NCBI GenBank assembly: GCA_009836625.1
Contig: VXVC01000005.1
Location: forward strand, 87,345-151,344
DNA: 64,000 nucleotides
Reading direction: 5' to 3'
From: Holophagales bacterium
GTDB lineage: Bacteria; Acidobacteriota; Thermoanaerobaculia; Multivoradales; Multivoraceae
The position numbers and the translations under genes were made by a program. Below, one piece after another: positions 25,877 to 35,714 of this stretch (positions are counted from its first letter, which is position 1; each line of letters opens with the position of its first letter). The notes under the pieces were generated by a model. It saw nothing but the letters and a program-made list of their open reading frames with translations, did no database searches and was not told the origin of the DNA.

Positions 25877-28363
25877 ATGCGCCCGGAGTCCGGACGAGAG
25901 CGAGAGCCAGGGCGCCAGGGCGCGGCGGAGTTGCCGCACCGCGCGAGCGTGATCGTGATCGGCGGCGGCGTGATCGGTTGCTCGGTCGCCTACCACCTGG
26001 CGCGCTCGGGGTGCTCCGATGTGCTGCTGCTCGAGCGCCGGCAGATCACTTCCGGCACGACCTGGCATGCCGCCGGCCTGCTCGGCCAGTTGCGGCAGTC
26101 GGTCACGATGACGAACCTCGCTCGCTACACGAGCGAGCTCTACGCTCGCCTCGAGCTGGAGACGGGACAGTCGACTGGCTATCGCCGCTGCGGCTCCTTC
26201 TCGGTCACCGCCGACCCCGAGCGGTTCGAGGAACTCAGGCGCGCGGCTTCACTGGCGAAGGTGCTCGGGCTGCCGGTCGATGTCGTGACGCCGAAGACGA
26301 TCGGGGAACGGGTGCCGCTGCTCGAGACGTCCGACCTGCTCGGCGGACTGCACATCCCCGGTGACGGCTACGCGAGTCCGACGGACGTCACCCTGGCGCT
26401 GGCCGCGGGCGCCCGCTCCGCCGGCGCCCGGATCGTCGAGCAGGTGCCGGTGACCTCGGTTCGCACCGCCGGGGGACGCGTCATGGGCGTCGCGACGGAG
26501 CAGGGTGACATCGATGCCGACTGCGTCGTCCTCTGCGCCGGCATGTGGACCCGGGAGCTGGCCGCCTCCATCGGCGTCAACGTCCCGCTGCATGCCTGTG
26601 AGCACTACTACGTCCGGTTCGACGGCGTCGAGGGACTCGATGCGGACCTGCCTGTCGTGCGGGACTACGACGCCATCTCGTACTTCCGGTACGACGCGGG
26701 CAAGCTGATCGTCGGCGTCTTCGAGCCGAACGCGCGGCCCTGGGGCATGGACGGCATTCCCGAGGACTTCTGCTTCGACGAGATCACCGCCAACCGCGAG
26801 CACTTCGAGCCGTTGCTGCGCGGCGCCAGGGAGCGCATGCCGGCCCTCCAGTCGGCCGACGTCGTGCAGCTCTTCTGCGGCCCGGAGAGCTTCACGCCGG
26901 ACGTCCGCTACCACGTCGGCCCGGCGCCCGGGTGCGAGAACTGCTTCGTCGCGGCCGGCCTGAACTCGATCGGAATCCAGTCCGCGGGCGGGATCGGCAA
27001 GGTCGTCTGCGAGTGCATTCTCGACGGGCATCCCCCGGCCGATCTCTGGGAAGTCGACGTGCGCCGCAACATGCCCTTCCAGGGCAACCGCAAGTACTTG
27101 CGCGAGCGGGTTTCCGAGAGCCTGGGCCTCCTCTACGCCATGCACTACCCGTATCGGCAGTTCGAGACGGCGAGGGGCGTGCGCCGGTCACCCCTGTACG
27201 ACCGCCTGGAGGCCGCCGGCGCCTGCCACGGGGAACTCGCGGGCTGGGAGCGGCCGAACTGGTACGCGCCGAAGGGCGTGCCGGCCCGCTACGAGTACAG
27301 CTACGGACGCCAGAACTGGTTCGAGTACTCGGCCGCCGAACATCGGGCCGTGCGGGAGAACGTGGGACTGTTCGACCAGTCGTCGTTCGCGAAGTTCCGG
27401 CTGGAGGGCCGGGATGCGACCAGGGTGCTCAACCGGGTCTGCGCCAACGAAGTCGACGTGCGTCCCGGCCGCATCGTCTACACCCAGTGGCTCAACGAGC
27501 GCGGCGGAATCGAGGCGGATCTCACGGTGACGCGTCTGGCGGAAGACAGTTTCCTCATCGTCACCGCCGTCACCTCCGAGGTGCGGGACTTTCACTGGCT
27601 CAAGGGCCACATTCCGATCGACGCGCACTGTGTGCTGACGAACGTGACCTCGGCGATGGGCGTGATCTCCCTGATGGGCCCGACTTCCCGCGCGCTCCTC
27701 CAGTCCCTGACGCCGGCCAACCTGGCCAACGAAGCGTTCCCGTTCGCGACCAGCCGCGAGATCGAACTGGGCTATGGCCTGGTGCGGGCGTCGCGCATCA
27801 CCTACGTCGGCGAACTCGGCTGGGAGCTCTACGTTCCGACGGAGTTCACAGCCGGCGTCTACGACGAGATCGTGGCTGCCCGCGAGGCGTTCGACCTCGT
27901 GCACGCCGGCTACCACGCCCTGGACTCGCTGCGCATCGAGAAGGCCTACCGCCACTGGGGCCACGACATCACCGATCAGGACTCGCCGCTCGAAGCCGGC
28001 CTTGGGTTCGCCGTCGAGTTCGACAAGCCCGGCGGCTTCATCGGGCGCGAGGCGCTGCTCAGGCAGAAGGAGAGCGGCATCGCGAAGCGCCTGATCCAGT
28101 TCAGGCTCCGGGACCCACAGCCGCTGCTCTACCACTACGAACCGATCTGGCTGGGGGACGAAATCGCGGGCTACGTCACCTCCGGGAACTATGGCCACAG
28201 CCTCGGAGCGGCCGTCGGCCTCGGCTACGTCCCCATGTCGCTGTTGCCGGACTTCCCCGAACTGCCCAGCCAATTCGAGATCGAGGTCGCGGGCGTCCGC
28301 GTCCCGGCCGAGGCTTCCCTCAGACCCATGTACGACCCTGGCGGCAAGCGCGTTCGCAATTGA
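25877..28363 (+). CDS. FAD-dependent dimethylglycine/sarcosine dehydrogenase-like protein with GcvT domain
   Basis: The 828 aa protein combines an N-terminal DAO-type flavin oxidoreductase (VIVIGGGVIGCSVAYH at about 25-40) and a C-terminal glycine-cleavage T (GCV_T) domain from about 430, with FKQSSFAKF-like DQSSFAKFRLEG and a terminal GCV_T C-barrel. The motif TTWHAAGLLGQLR includes His64 in the position that holds FAD covalently in dimethylglycine dehydrogenase. It likely demethylates an N-methyl amine with transfer of the one-carbon unit to tetrahydrofolate. Two amine flavoenzymes lie beside it. The exact substrate (dimethylglycine, sarcosine or another N-methyl compound) is uncertain. Confidence 0.87.
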   Translation: MRPESGREREPGRQGAAELPHRASVIVIGGGVIGCSVAYHLARSGCSDVLLLERRQITSGTTWHAAGLLGQLRQSVTMTNLARYTSELYARLELETGQSTGYRRCGSFSVTADPERFEELRRAASLAKVLGLPVDVVTPKTIGERVPLLETSDLLGGLHIPGDGYASPTDVTLALAAGARSAGARIVEQVPVTSVRTAGGRVMGVATEQGDIDADCVVLCAGMWTRELAASIGVNVPLHACEHYYVRFDGVEGLDADLPVVRDYDAISYFRYDAGKLIVGVFEPNARPWGMDGIPEDFCFDEITANREHFEPLLRGARERMPALQSADVVQLFCGPESFTPDVRYHVGPAPGCENCFVAAGLNSIGIQSAGGIGKVVCECILDGHPPADLWEVDVRRNMPFQGNRKYLRERVSESLGLLYAMHYPYRQFETARGVRRSPLYDRLEAAGACHGELAGWERPNWYAPKGVPARYEYSYGRQNWFEYSAAEHRAVRENVGLFDQSSFAKFRLEGRDATRVLNRVCANEVDVRPGRIVYTQWLNERGGIEADLTVTRLAEDSFLIVTAVTSEVRDFHWLKGHIPIDAHCVLTNVTSAMGVISLMGPTSRALLQSLTPANLANEAFPFATSREIELGYGLVRASRITYVGELGWELYVPTEFTAGVYDEIVAAREAFDLVHAGYHALDSLRIEKAYRHWGHDITDQDSPLEAGLGFAVEFDKPGGFIGREALLRQKESGIAKRLIQFRLRDPQPLLYHYEPIWLGDEIAGYVTSGNYGHSLGAAVGLGYVPMSLLPDFPELPSQFEIEVAGVRVPAEASLRPMYDPGGKRVRN

Positions 28364-28428
28364 AACGGAGTAGTCTCGCCTGCGCGCGACTTCAGCTTGC
28401 GCTTCGAGCGCCGACGATCGAGCCAACG

Positions 28429-29640
28429 ATGCACTCCCGACCTACCCAGGCCGTGATCCTGGCCGGCGGCCGGGGCACCCGCCTGGCGCCGCTGACGGAC
28501 ACTCTGGCCAAGGCGTTGATTCCGTTCCACGGCAAACCGTTCCTCGGCCACGTTGTCGACATGCTGCGCGAGCAGGGCTTCGAGCGCGTCCTGCTGCTGC
28601 TCGGTTATCGCGCGGAGGCGATGATCGATCACTTCGGCGACGGCTCGGCGTACGGTGTCGAGATCAGCCACCGGGTGACGGCCCCGGACGACCTGACGGC
28701 GCACCGGGTCAAGGACGCGGCCGATCAGCTCGACGACCGGTTCCTGCTCCTGTACTGCGACAACTACTGGCCGATGCAGTTCGACCGGATGTGGCGCGCC
28801 TACGTCGACTCCGGGGCGGCGGCCCAGATCACCGTCTACGCGAACCGGGAGGGCTACACCCGGGACAGTGTGATCGTTGGCGAGGACGGTTTCGTCACCG
28901 TCTTCGACCGCGGCCGGACGACGCCGGATCTCAGCGGCGTCGAGATCAGCTACGCGATCCTCGAGAAGGCGGCGGTGCTGCCCCTCCTGCCGGATCACCA
29001 GGAGCTGTTCGAGGAGGCGGTCTACCCGGCACTGACCGCCCGGGGCGAACTCCACGCCTACTGGAGCGAGCATCGCTACTACAGCGTCGGCGGCCACGAA
29101 CGGTTGCCGTTGACCGAGGCGTTCTTCGCCCGCACGCCGACGATCATCCTCGACCGCGACGGCGTCCTCAACGTGCGCCCACCGCGGGCTGAGTACGTCT
29201 GCACACCTGACGAGCTGCGCTGGCTGCCGGGCGCCCGCGAGGCGCTCGCCGCCTTCAACCGGGCCGGCTGGCGGGTGCTCGTCGTGTCGAACCAGCCGGG
29301 AGTCGCCCGTGGCCGCATGACGCTGGACGACCTGGCCGCGGTGCATCGACGCCTCTGCGGCGAGGCCGAGGCCGCGGGCGGACGGATCGACCGCATCTAC
29401 TTCTGTCCCCACGGTTGGGACGAGGGCTGCGGCTGCCGCAAGCCGGCGCCCGGGATGCTCTTTCAGGCCCAGCGTGATCATCATCTCGATCTGACCCGGA
29501 CGACGTTTCTGGGCGACGACGAGCGCGACGGGCAGGCGGCGGACGCGGCGGGTTGTCCGTTCGGCCTGGTCACCGAGAGCGAACCACTGGTCTTGCACGC
29601 CGAGCGGCTGCTGGCCTTGCGAACGGCGGCGGCGGGATGA
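28429..29640 (+). CDS. Bifunctional heptose nucleotidyltransferase/heptose-bisphosphate phosphatase (HddC-GmhB fusion)
   Basis: The 403 aa protein fuses two steps of nucleotide-heptose synthesis. Residues 1 to about 235 are a sugar-phosphate nucleotidyltransferase with [16 protein letters not shown] (9-24) and a [10 protein letters not shown] metal/sugar segment. From about 238 a HAD-IIIA phosphatase follows: LDRDGVLN with Asp242 and Asp244, [11 protein letters not shown], and the zinc motif [14 protein letters not shown] typical of GmhB. The open frame reaches upstream to 26932 inside the preceding gene, so the true start is ATG 28429. Its stop overlaps the next ATG. HddA-like kinase and sugar-modifying genes downstream support a heptose pathway, though the nucleotide (GDP, ADP or CDP) is not evident. 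Confidence 0.84.
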   Translation: MHSRPTQAVILAGGRGTRLAPLTDTLAKALIPFHGKPFLGHVVDMLREQGFERVLLLLGYRAEAMIDHFGDGSAYGVEISHRVTAPDDLTAHRVKDAADQLDDRFLLLYCDNYWPMQFDRMWRAYVDSGAAAQITVYANREGYTRDSVIVGEDGFVTVFDRGRTTPDLSGVEISYAILEKAAVLPLLPDHQELFEEAVYPALTARGELHAYWSEHRYYSVGGHERLPLTEAFFARTPTIILDRDGVLNVRPPRAEYVCTPDELRWLPGAREALAAFNRAGWRVLVVSNQPGVARGRMTLDDLAAVHRRLCGEAEAAGGRIDRIYFCPHGWDEGCGCRKPAPGMLFQAQRDHHLDLTRTTFLGDDERDGQAADAAGCPFGLVTESEPLVLHAERLLALRTAAAG

Positions 29641-30728
29641 GCACGGCCTTCGTTCGCCGCCCGGTCCTGGTGACGGGGCACCGCGGCTATCTCGGTTCGG
29701 TCATGGCGCCGTATCTGATCGAACGCGGCTACGACGTCGTCGGGCTCGATACGGGCTACTTCGACGAGTGCACGATCACGACGGACCCCGTGCCGATCCC
29801 GTCGATCCGCAAGGACATCCGGGATCTCGAACCGGCCGACCTGCGTGCGTTCTACGCCGTGATCCACCTCGCCGCGCTCTCGAACGACCCGATCGGCAAC
29901 CTGGACGAGACCTGGACCGAGGAGATCAACCACCGCTCTTCCGTGAGCCTCGCCGAGCTGGCCCGCGCGGCCGATGTGCGTCGCTTCCTGTTCTCGTCCT
30001 CGTGCATCATGTACGGCCAGTCGAGCACGGAAACGGTGGACGAAACCTCTCCGCTCGACCCGCGGACACTGTACGCCCGTTCCAAGGTCCGGAGCGAAGA
30101 GGCGATCCGGGAACTGGCAGGTGACGGATTCTCGCCGACCTTCCTGCGCAACGGCACCGTGTACGGCCTGTCGCCGCGAATGCGCTTCGACACGGTCCTG
30201 AACGACCTGACCGGAGCCGCCTTCGCCAACCGGCGAGTCGTCGTCTACGGCGACGGCAAGCCGTGGCGGCCGGTCGTCCACGTCGAGGACGTGACGGCGG
30301 CTTTCCACCGCGTCCTCGAAGCGCCGCTCGCGCTGATTCACAACGAGGCCTTCAACACCGGCGCCGACCACCTGAACCACCGCGTGATCGAACTCGCGGA
30401 GATCGCGGCCGACCTCGTGCCCGGCTGCGAGGTCGAGGTGCGAGGCGAGCCCGGCGCCGACCAGCGCACCTACCGCGCTTCGTTCGAGAAGTTCGCGCGC
30501 GCTTTCCCGGACTTCGAGTTCCGGGACGCGGCCGCCGGCGCGAAGCGGTTGGTCGAGGACTATCGCCGCGTCGGCCTCGACGCGGCGCTCTACGGCGATC
30601 CGCGCTTCGTTCGCCTGCACTGGCTCAACCGGCTTCTCGATTCGGGACGGCTGGACCGGTCGTTGCGCTGGAAGGCCGGCGCCGGCGAGGCACACCCGGA
30701 GGCAGCAAACCCGGAGGAGAAGGGATGA
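29637..30728 (+). CDS. NAD-dependent sugar epimerase/dehydratase
   Basis: The 363 aa short-chain dehydrogenase-like protein has the Rossmann motif [16 protein letters not shown] near residue 10 (G-x2-G-x2-G) and the catalytic pair in LYARSK (Y-x3-K), preceded by [12 protein letters not shown]. These define the extended SDR family of nucleotide-sugar epimerases and dehydratases such as GalE, RmlB and WcaG. It should change the stereochemistry or oxidise C4/C6 of a nucleotide-linked sugar, probably the heptose made by its neighbours. It overlaps both flanking genes as ATGA, at 29637 and 30725. Confidence 0.84.
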   Translation: MSTAFVRRPVLVTGHRGYLGSVMAPYLIERGYDVVGLDTGYFDECTITTDPVPIPSIRKDIRDLEPADLRAFYAVIHLAALSNDPIGNLDETWTEEINHRSSVSLAELARAADVRRFLFSSSCIMYGQSSTETVDETSPLDPRTLYARSKVRSEEAIRELAGDGFSPTFLRNGTVYGLSPRMRFDTVLNDLTGAAFANRRVVVYGDGKPWRPVVHVEDVTAAFHRVLEAPLALIHNEAFNTGADHLNHRVIELAEIAADLVPGCEVEVRGEPGADQRTYRASFEKFARAFPDFEFRDAAAGAKRLVEDYRRVGLDAALYGDPRFVRLHWLNRLLDSGRLDRSLRWKAGAGEAHPEAANPEEKG

Positions 30729-31174
30729 TCCACGGCGTCAAGGTGGTTCCGCTTCGTCAGATCGTCGACGAGCGGGGCAAGATCATGCACATGCTGAAGG
30801 CCACGGACGAGCACTTCCTCGGCTTCGGCGAAATCTACTTCTCGACAGCCTGGCCGGGGACGATCAAGGCCTGGCACATCCACCGGTCGATGACCGTCAA
30901 CAACGCGGTGATCAGCGGCCGGGCCAAGCTCGTCATGTACGACCTGCGCGAAGACTCGCCGACCCACGGCGAACTCCAGGAGGTCTTCTTCGGCGAGGAC
31001 AACTACGTTCTGGTCCAGATCCCGCCCGGGATCGCCAACGGCTACAAGGCGTACGGCGACAAGCAGGTCATCATGGCGAACGCTGCCACCGAGCCGCACG
31101 ATCCGAAGGAGATGGAGCGGCTCGATCCGTTCACCGACCGGATTCCCTACGACTGGGCGCTTCGGCACGGCTGA
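30725..31174 (+). CDS. dTDP-4-dehydrorhamnose 3,5-epimerase-like cupin
   Basis: The 149 aa protein is a small RmlC-type cupin. It shows [26 protein letters not shown], a stretch with the conserved WH-H residues of sugar 3,5-epimerases, then LVMYDLRE. It is shorter than RmlC (about 180 aa), resembling the WxcM/FdtA-like and QdtA groups of sugar isomerases. It should epimerise or isomerise a keto-sugar nucleotide, consistent with the epimerase just upstream. The frame opens far upstream, but the ATG at 30725 overlapping the previous stop is the clear start. The exact reaction is not determinable. Confidence 0.78.
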   Translation: MIHGVKVVPLRQIVDERGKIMHMLKATDEHFLGFGEIYFSTAWPGTIKAWHIHRSMTVNNAVISGRAKLVMYDLREDSPTHGELQEVFFGEDNYVLVQIPPGIANGYKAYGDKQVIMANAATEPHDPKEMERLDPFTDRIPYDWALRHG

Positions 31175-31196
31175 GGCGGCTGGAACCCTCGCTGAC

Positions 31197-32204
31197 GTGG
31201 ACGCATCGCGCCTGATCGTTACCCGCACGCCGTTGCGGGTGTCCCTGGTGGGTGGCGGCACCGACCTGCCGGCGTTCTACCGGCGGGAGGGCGGCGCCGT
31301 GCTCTCGACGACGATCGACCGCTACGTCTACGTCACGGTGAAACGGCACAGCGAGCTGTTCTTCGAGCCGGTGCGCGTCAACTACTCGCGCAGCGAGCAG
31401 GTCGAGCGGATCGACGAACTGGACAACAACATCGCCCGCGAGTGCCTGCGTTTCGTGGGTGTCGACCCGCCGGTCTACATCTCGACGGTCGGCGACGTGC
31501 CGGCGTCCACCGGTCTCGGCGGCTCGAGCGCCTTCGCCGTCGGCCTGTTGAACGCGTTGCACTCTTACAGGGGCGAGCGCGCCTCGGCGGGTCAGTTGGC
31601 GGAGGAGGCCTGTCACATCGAGATCGATGTACTGGGTGCGCGGATCGGTAAGCAGGACCAGTACGCCGCGGCCTACGGCGGACTCAACCTGCTGTCGTTC
31701 AAGAGGGACGGCGGGGTGACCGTCGAGCACCTGCGGATCCCCGGCGACCGGCTGCGCGAGCTGTTTCGTTCGGTGCTCATGTTCTGGACCGGACACCAAC
31801 GGGACGCGAGCGCGGTGCTCTCGGAGCAGGACGACCGCACCGAGCTGAACCTGGAATCGCTGCGCAGGATGCGGGACCAGGCGAGCGACCTGCACCGGGA
31901 TCTCGGCGCCGGCGATGTCGACGTCGAGGGCATCGGCCGGCTTCTCGATGAGGGCTGGCGGATGAAGCGGGAGCTCGCTGGCTCGATCACGACACCGCTG
32001 ATCGACGGTTGGTACGACGCGGCCATCGCGGCAGGCGCCCTGGGAGGCAAACTCTGCGGCGCCGGCGGCGGCGGGTTCCTGCTGTTTGTCGTGCCGCCCG
32101 ATCGGCAGGCCGCGGTCCGCTCCGTGCTGGCCGACCTGTACGAGTTGCCCGTCGGGCATGAATCCCACGGCTCGCAGCTCGTCGCTCCGTTCCACCATGG
32201 CTGA
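31197..32204 (+). CDS. hddA: GHMP kinase, HddA-like heptose-7-phosphate kinase
   Basis: The 335 aa protein is a GHMP-family sugar kinase. The substrate motif RTPLRVSLVGGGTDLPAFY at about 10-28 matches HddA, which phosphorylates D-glycero-D-manno-heptose 7-phosphate. The ATP loop is PASTGLGGSSAFAVGLL at 102-118, and motif 3 is GAGGGGFLLF near the C-terminus. It starts at GTG 31197, 22 bases after the epimerase stop, and overlaps the next gene by eight bases. With the HddC-GmhB fusion it supplies the kinase step; the isomerase GmhA is not in this window. Confidence 0.85.
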   Translation: MDASRLIVTRTPLRVSLVGGGTDLPAFYRREGGAVLSTTIDRYVYVTVKRHSELFFEPVRVNYSRSEQVERIDELDNNIARECLRFVGVDPPVYISTVGDVPASTGLGGSSAFAVGLLNALHSYRGERASAGQLAEEACHIEIDVLGARIGKQDQYAAAYGGLNLLSFKRDGGVTVEHLRIPGDRLRELFRSVLMFWTGHQRDASAVLSEQDDRTELNLESLRRMRDQASDLHRDLGAGDVDVEGIGRLLDEGWRMKRELAGSITTPLIDGWYDAAIAAGALGGKLCGAGGGGFLLFVVPPDRQAAVRSVLADLYELPVGHESHGSQLVAPFHHG

Positions 32205-33426
32205 GTCGGCCTGCCTGGTCTGCGCCGGGCGGTCGGTGGAGACCTTCCTCGACCTAGGCAGCACCGCGCTCGCCAACAAGTTCCCCAGCGCCGAAGACCT
32301 GAACTGCTCCGAGCCGCGCTTCCCGCTGCGGGTCGGCTTTTGCCATGGCTGCGGGCACGTCCAGCTCGTCGAGCGCGTGCCGCCCGAGGCGATGTTCACC
32401 GACTACCTCTACGTGTCGTCCGCCTCGGACACGCTGCGGGCCCACTTCGACGACCTGGCGGCCACGCTCACTGCCAGGCATGGCCTCGCCGACGGCGGCC
32501 TGGTCATCGACATCGGCTGCAACGACGCTTCGCTCCTCTGCTGCTTCCGCGACCGCGGCGCCAGGACCTTGGGCGTCGACCCGGCCGAGAACCTGGCCGA
32601 GTTCAGCCGCGACACCAGGATCGAGCGCTACCGGGGCTTCTTCGGCGCGGACACCGCCGGCGAGATCGCCGACCGCTGGGGCCGGGCGGCGCTCGTCACC
32701 GCGACGAACACGTTCCCTCACATACCCGACCTCTCAGGCTTCGTCGCCGGCCTCGACGCGGTCCTCGCGCCCGGCGGCGCCTTCGTCCTCGAGGCGCACT
32801 ACCTGGTCGACCTGCTCGACCAGCTCGCGTTCGACACCGTGTACCACGAGCACGTGTCGTACTGGGCGCTGGGCCCGATGATGAGGCTCTTCGAGGACCA
32901 CGGCATGGAGGTCGTGCGGGCGGAGCGGCTGCCGATCCACCACGGCCAGCTCCGTGCCACCGTGATGCGCCGGGGAGAGGGCGAGGTGGACCGAAGCGTG
33001 GACGAGGTCCTGGCCGCCGAGAAGCAGCTCGGCATCGACCGCCTCGACACCTGGCGCGCGTTCGCCGGTCGGGTCGGCCGGTTGAGGGCGGAGGTGATGG
33101 ACTGCCTCAACGGCCTCAAGGCGGAGGGCCGCCGTCTCGCCGGCTACGGCGCTCCCGCCAAGGGCAGCACGCTGCTTGAGTTCTTCGGCGTAGGCCCGGA
33201 CCTGCTCGACTTCATCGCCGACCGCAGCCCGCTCAAGCAGGGCCGCTACACGCCGGGCTCCCACATCCCGATCGTCGCGCCGGAGCGACTCCTGGAAGAG
33301 CCTTCACCCGACCACGTGCTGCTCCTGGCCTGGAACTTCGAAGAGGAAATCCTCGCCCAGCAGGCCGAGTTCCGCCGCCGGGGCGGCAGGTTCATCCTGC
33401 CGGTGCCGGAAGTCCGCGTCGTGTAG
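32197..33426 (+). CDS. Sugar C-methyltransferase, NovU/TylCIII-like
   Basis: The 409 aa protein has an N-terminal zinc-binding domain with two CxxC pairs (CLVCAG and CHGCGH), a SAM-binding motif VIDIGCNDASLL near residue 106, and a C-terminal C-methyltransferase domain. This three-part layout (Methyltransf_13, _11, _14) is typical of NDP-sugar C-methyltransferases. It would add a methyl branch to a keto-sugar nucleotide made by the upstream genes. I start at ATG 32197, eight bases before the kinase stop, rather than the longer 32086 frame, because the CxxC motif then sits at the expected place. Confidence 0.85.
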   Translation: MAESACLVCAGRSVETFLDLGSTALANKFPSAEDLNCSEPRFPLRVGFCHGCGHVQLVERVPPEAMFTDYLYVSSASDTLRAHFDDLAATLTARHGLADGGLVIDIGCNDASLLCCFRDRGARTLGVDPAENLAEFSRDTRIERYRGFFGADTAGEIADRWGRAALVTATNTFPHIPDLSGFVAGLDAVLAPGGAFVLEAHYLVDLLDQLAFDTVYHEHVSYWALGPMMRLFEDHGMEVVRAERLPIHHGQLRATVMRRGEGEVDRSVDEVLAAEKQLGIDRLDTWRAFAGRVGRLRAEVMDCLNGLKAEGRRLAGYGAPAKGSTLLEFFGVGPDLLDFIADRSPLKQGRYTPGSHIPIVAPERLLEEPSPDHVLLLAWNFEEEILAQQAEFRRRGGRFILPVPEVRVV

Positions 33427-33443
33427 CCGCCAGGCCAGCCGCC

Positions 33444-34211
33444 GTGTTCTGGTTACGACAAGGCTCCGCGCCTGCCACCGTCCTGTTGCTCGGCCTCGCG
33501 TGCGCTACGCCGCAGCTCGTGCCGCGGGAGCCGCCGTACCGCGGCACCGCCTTCATCGATCCCGATCTCATCGTTGCATCCGACCCGTCCGCCCTGCGGA
33601 GTCTCGACTACGCGGGGCTGGACACCCGCCGGATGTTCGACCGGCGGGCGGAAGCGTTCGTGCCGACGGATGCGTTCCTGTTTAACGCTGCGTTCGAGGG
33701 CGAGACGACCGTGGAGGTTCAGGTCAACGTGGAGTTCGGCGATGCCGCCACCGCCAAGCGCCACGCGGCGTTCTATGCCCGTGCCATCGGGCAACTGCCT
33801 GCAGGCCTGCGCACCCGGGTCGAGACGGTCTGGATCCACCGGGGCGACATGCCCTTCGGCGGCGGCAACGACAACATCCTGATTCACACGGGCAAGGCAG
33901 CGGAGTACCTGCGCGACGGTGTGCTGGAAGAGATCCTGATGCACGAGGCGGCGCACACCTCCCTGGATCCGGTCCACGCGGCCGCCGATGCCTGGCTCGC
34001 CGCTCAGGCCGCGGACGGCGGGTACATCTCCGACTACGCCCGCGACCATCCCGGCCGGGAGGACGTCGCCGAGAGCTTCGGGCCCTTCTTCGCGGTCCGG
34101 CACCGCCCGGAGCGGATCTCCCGCGAAATGGCGGAGACGATCCAGGCGACGATGCCGAATCGCATCGAGTTCTTCGACCGCCTGGAACTCGACCTGCATC
34201 CCGTCAGGTAA
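33444..34211 (+). CDS. Secreted lipoprotein-like protein with HExxH motif
   Basis: The 255 aa protein begins with a hydrophobic signal ending LLLGLACATP, a good lipobox (L-A-C), so it is probably a lipoprotein. It contains HEAAHTS, an HExxH zinc-peptidase motif, near residue 168, after the strand ILIHTGKAAEYL. A second acidic-His site (DPVHAAADAW) lies just downstream and might hold the third zinc ligand. I do not recognise the family. It starts at GTG 33444, about 18 bases after the methyltransferase, and may be carried in the same transcript. A putative metallopeptidase. Confidence 0.65.
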   Translation: MFWLRQGSAPATVLLLGLACATPQLVPREPPYRGTAFIDPDLIVASDPSALRSLDYAGLDTRRMFDRRAEAFVPTDAFLFNAAFEGETTVEVQVNVEFGDAATAKRHAAFYARAIGQLPAGLRTRVETVWIHRGDMPFGGGNDNILIHTGKAAEYLRDGVLEEILMHEAAHTSLDPVHAAADAWLAAQAADGGYISDYARDHPGREDVAESFGPFFAVRHRPERISREMAETIQATMPNRIEFFDRLELDLHPVR

Positions 34212-34223
34212 CGGGCCGCCGCG

Positions 34224-35672
34224 TTACGGCTCGCGAAAGCTGTACAGCTTCGACCGCGTTCGCATGACCAGCCGGTCGCCTGCCAGCGCCGGAGACGCGA
34301 GGGTCATCTCGTCCAGTGGATTCGCGTGGAGCTGCTCGAACTCGTCGCCGGTTCCGAACACGAAGGTCGTGCCGCCCTCGTCGGTGGCGAAGATGCGGTC
34401 GCGGTAGGCCCAGGGCGAGGTCGTGAAGTGGCCGTTCGAGTCGTCGATTCGGGACCGGTACAGCCGTTCCCCGGTGGCCGCGTCGTAGCGGGCGAAGATG
34501 CCCCGGTCGTAGACGACCCACAGGGAGCCTTTGTAGGCGACAGGCGTAGGGATGTAGGTGCCGGCGCGGTCGTCGTTCCAGACGACGAACTCGCTGCTCG
34601 TCTCGTCCTCTGCCAGGGTGAGATCGCCGCTGGCGCCGGGGCGGATCGCCGTGATCGGGCGGTTCTGGTCTCCATGAACGCCCGATGTCACGTACAGGAG
34701 ACCCTCGTAGGCGAAGGGCGTCGGCACCGGCAGCAGCGAGTGCCGGTAGAGCCGCCACAACTCGCGGCCCATCGTGTCGTAGCTGATCGCCGTGTAGGGA
34801 CCGAGCGCGACGATTTCGGTGCGCTCGTCGTGACGCCAGACGAAGGGCGTGGTCCAGGAGCTTCGGTGGTTGGGGGCGTGCGGAGCGGCGAGCCGTCCCC
34901 GGGCCGCGCGCCAGAACTCGCGGCCGTCCTGCTTGGAGAAGGCGGCGAGGAACGGATGCTCCTGGTTGTCGTTCAGGATGACGACGAGGTCGTCCGTGAG
35001 GGCGGGCGAGCTGCCGGTCCCGAAGTCCATGTAGATCTGGAACGAGTCGAGCCGCCGCTCCCAGCGCAGCTCGCCCTCCAGCGAGTAGGCCCAGAGGCCG
35101 AGGCCGGTGACGTAGACGAAGATCGTCTCGCCGTCGGTGACCGGCGTCTCGGAGGCGAAGGTGTTCTTCGAGTGGCGGCCGCCGGGAGGCGGTCCGGCGA
35201 AGAAGGTGCGTCGCCAGAGTTCGGCGCCGTCCTCGAGCGACCAGGCGATCAACTGGTAGTCGAGATCGACCTCGTCGGGGAACTCGATGAAGCGTTCGTC
35301 GTGGCGCTTGAGGACTTCCTCCCAGGGGAGTCCCTGCTCCCGCAGCTCGCGCATGAACTCGTTGCTGTACTCGGTGCCGAACTCCGGCCGCTTGGTCGCC
35401 TCCGTCGGTCTGGCCGCCGTGGTCAGGAGTACGGTGTCGCCGACGACGATCGGCGACGACCAGCCGGAACCCGGTACGTCGACGCTCCATTCGACGTTCT
35501 CGGTGGTCGACCAGTGGAGCGGCAGCCGTTCGTTGTCCGAAACGGGCATGCCGTCCGGGCCACGGAAGCCGGGCCAGATTGGTGTCGGCGTCGGCTCGGC
35601 CGCCGGCTGCGCAAGCGCGGGTAGCGCTACGCACGGCAGGATGAGCGCGGCAGCGAGGAGGCAGCGGCGCAT
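34224..35672 (-). CDS. Secreted PQQ-type beta-propeller protein (BamB-like)
   Basis: The 482 aa protein has a signal peptide (LLAAALILPCVALPALA) and then propeller repeats. These include WPGFRGPDGMPVS, VEWSVDVPGSGWSSPIVVGDTVLLTTA and VWRHDERTEIVALGPYTAISYDTMGREL, typical of PQQ-like/WD40-like proteins such as BamB and the secreted beta-propellers common in Acidobacteria and Planctomycetes. A role in the periplasm or outer membrane, either as scaffold or quinoprotein, is inferred; no PQQ-dependent catalytic residues are identifiable. The start is ATG 35672, although the frame is open to 36644. It is divergent from the GT2 gene at 35715 across about 42 bases. Confidence 0.8.
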   Translation of the reverse strand: MRRCLLAAALILPCVALPALAQPAAEPTPTPIWPGFRGPDGMPVSDNERLPLHWSTTENVEWSVDVPGSGWSSPIVVGDTVLLTTAARPTEATKRPEFGTEYSNEFMRELREQGLPWEEVLKRHDERFIEFPDEVDLDYQLIAWSLEDGAELWRRTFFAGPPPGGRHSKNTFASETPVTDGETIFVYVTGLGLWAYSLEGELRWERRLDSFQIYMDFGTGSSPALTDDLVVILNDNQEHPFLAAFSKQDGREFWRAARGRLAAPHAPNHRSSWTTPFVWRHDERTEIVALGPYTAISYDTMGRELWRLYRHSLLPVPTPFAYEGLLYVTSGVHGDQNRPITAIRPGASGDLTLAEDETSSEFVVWNDDRAGTYIPTPVAYKGSLWVVYDRGIFARYDAATGERLYRSRIDDSNGHFTTSPWAYRDRIFATDEGGTTFVFGTGDEFEQLHANPLDEMTLASPALAGDRLVMRTRSKLYSFREP

Positions 35673-35714
35673 GGCGCGGATGTTAGCCGCCGCCTCTGCG
35701 TTACGCTGACCCGC

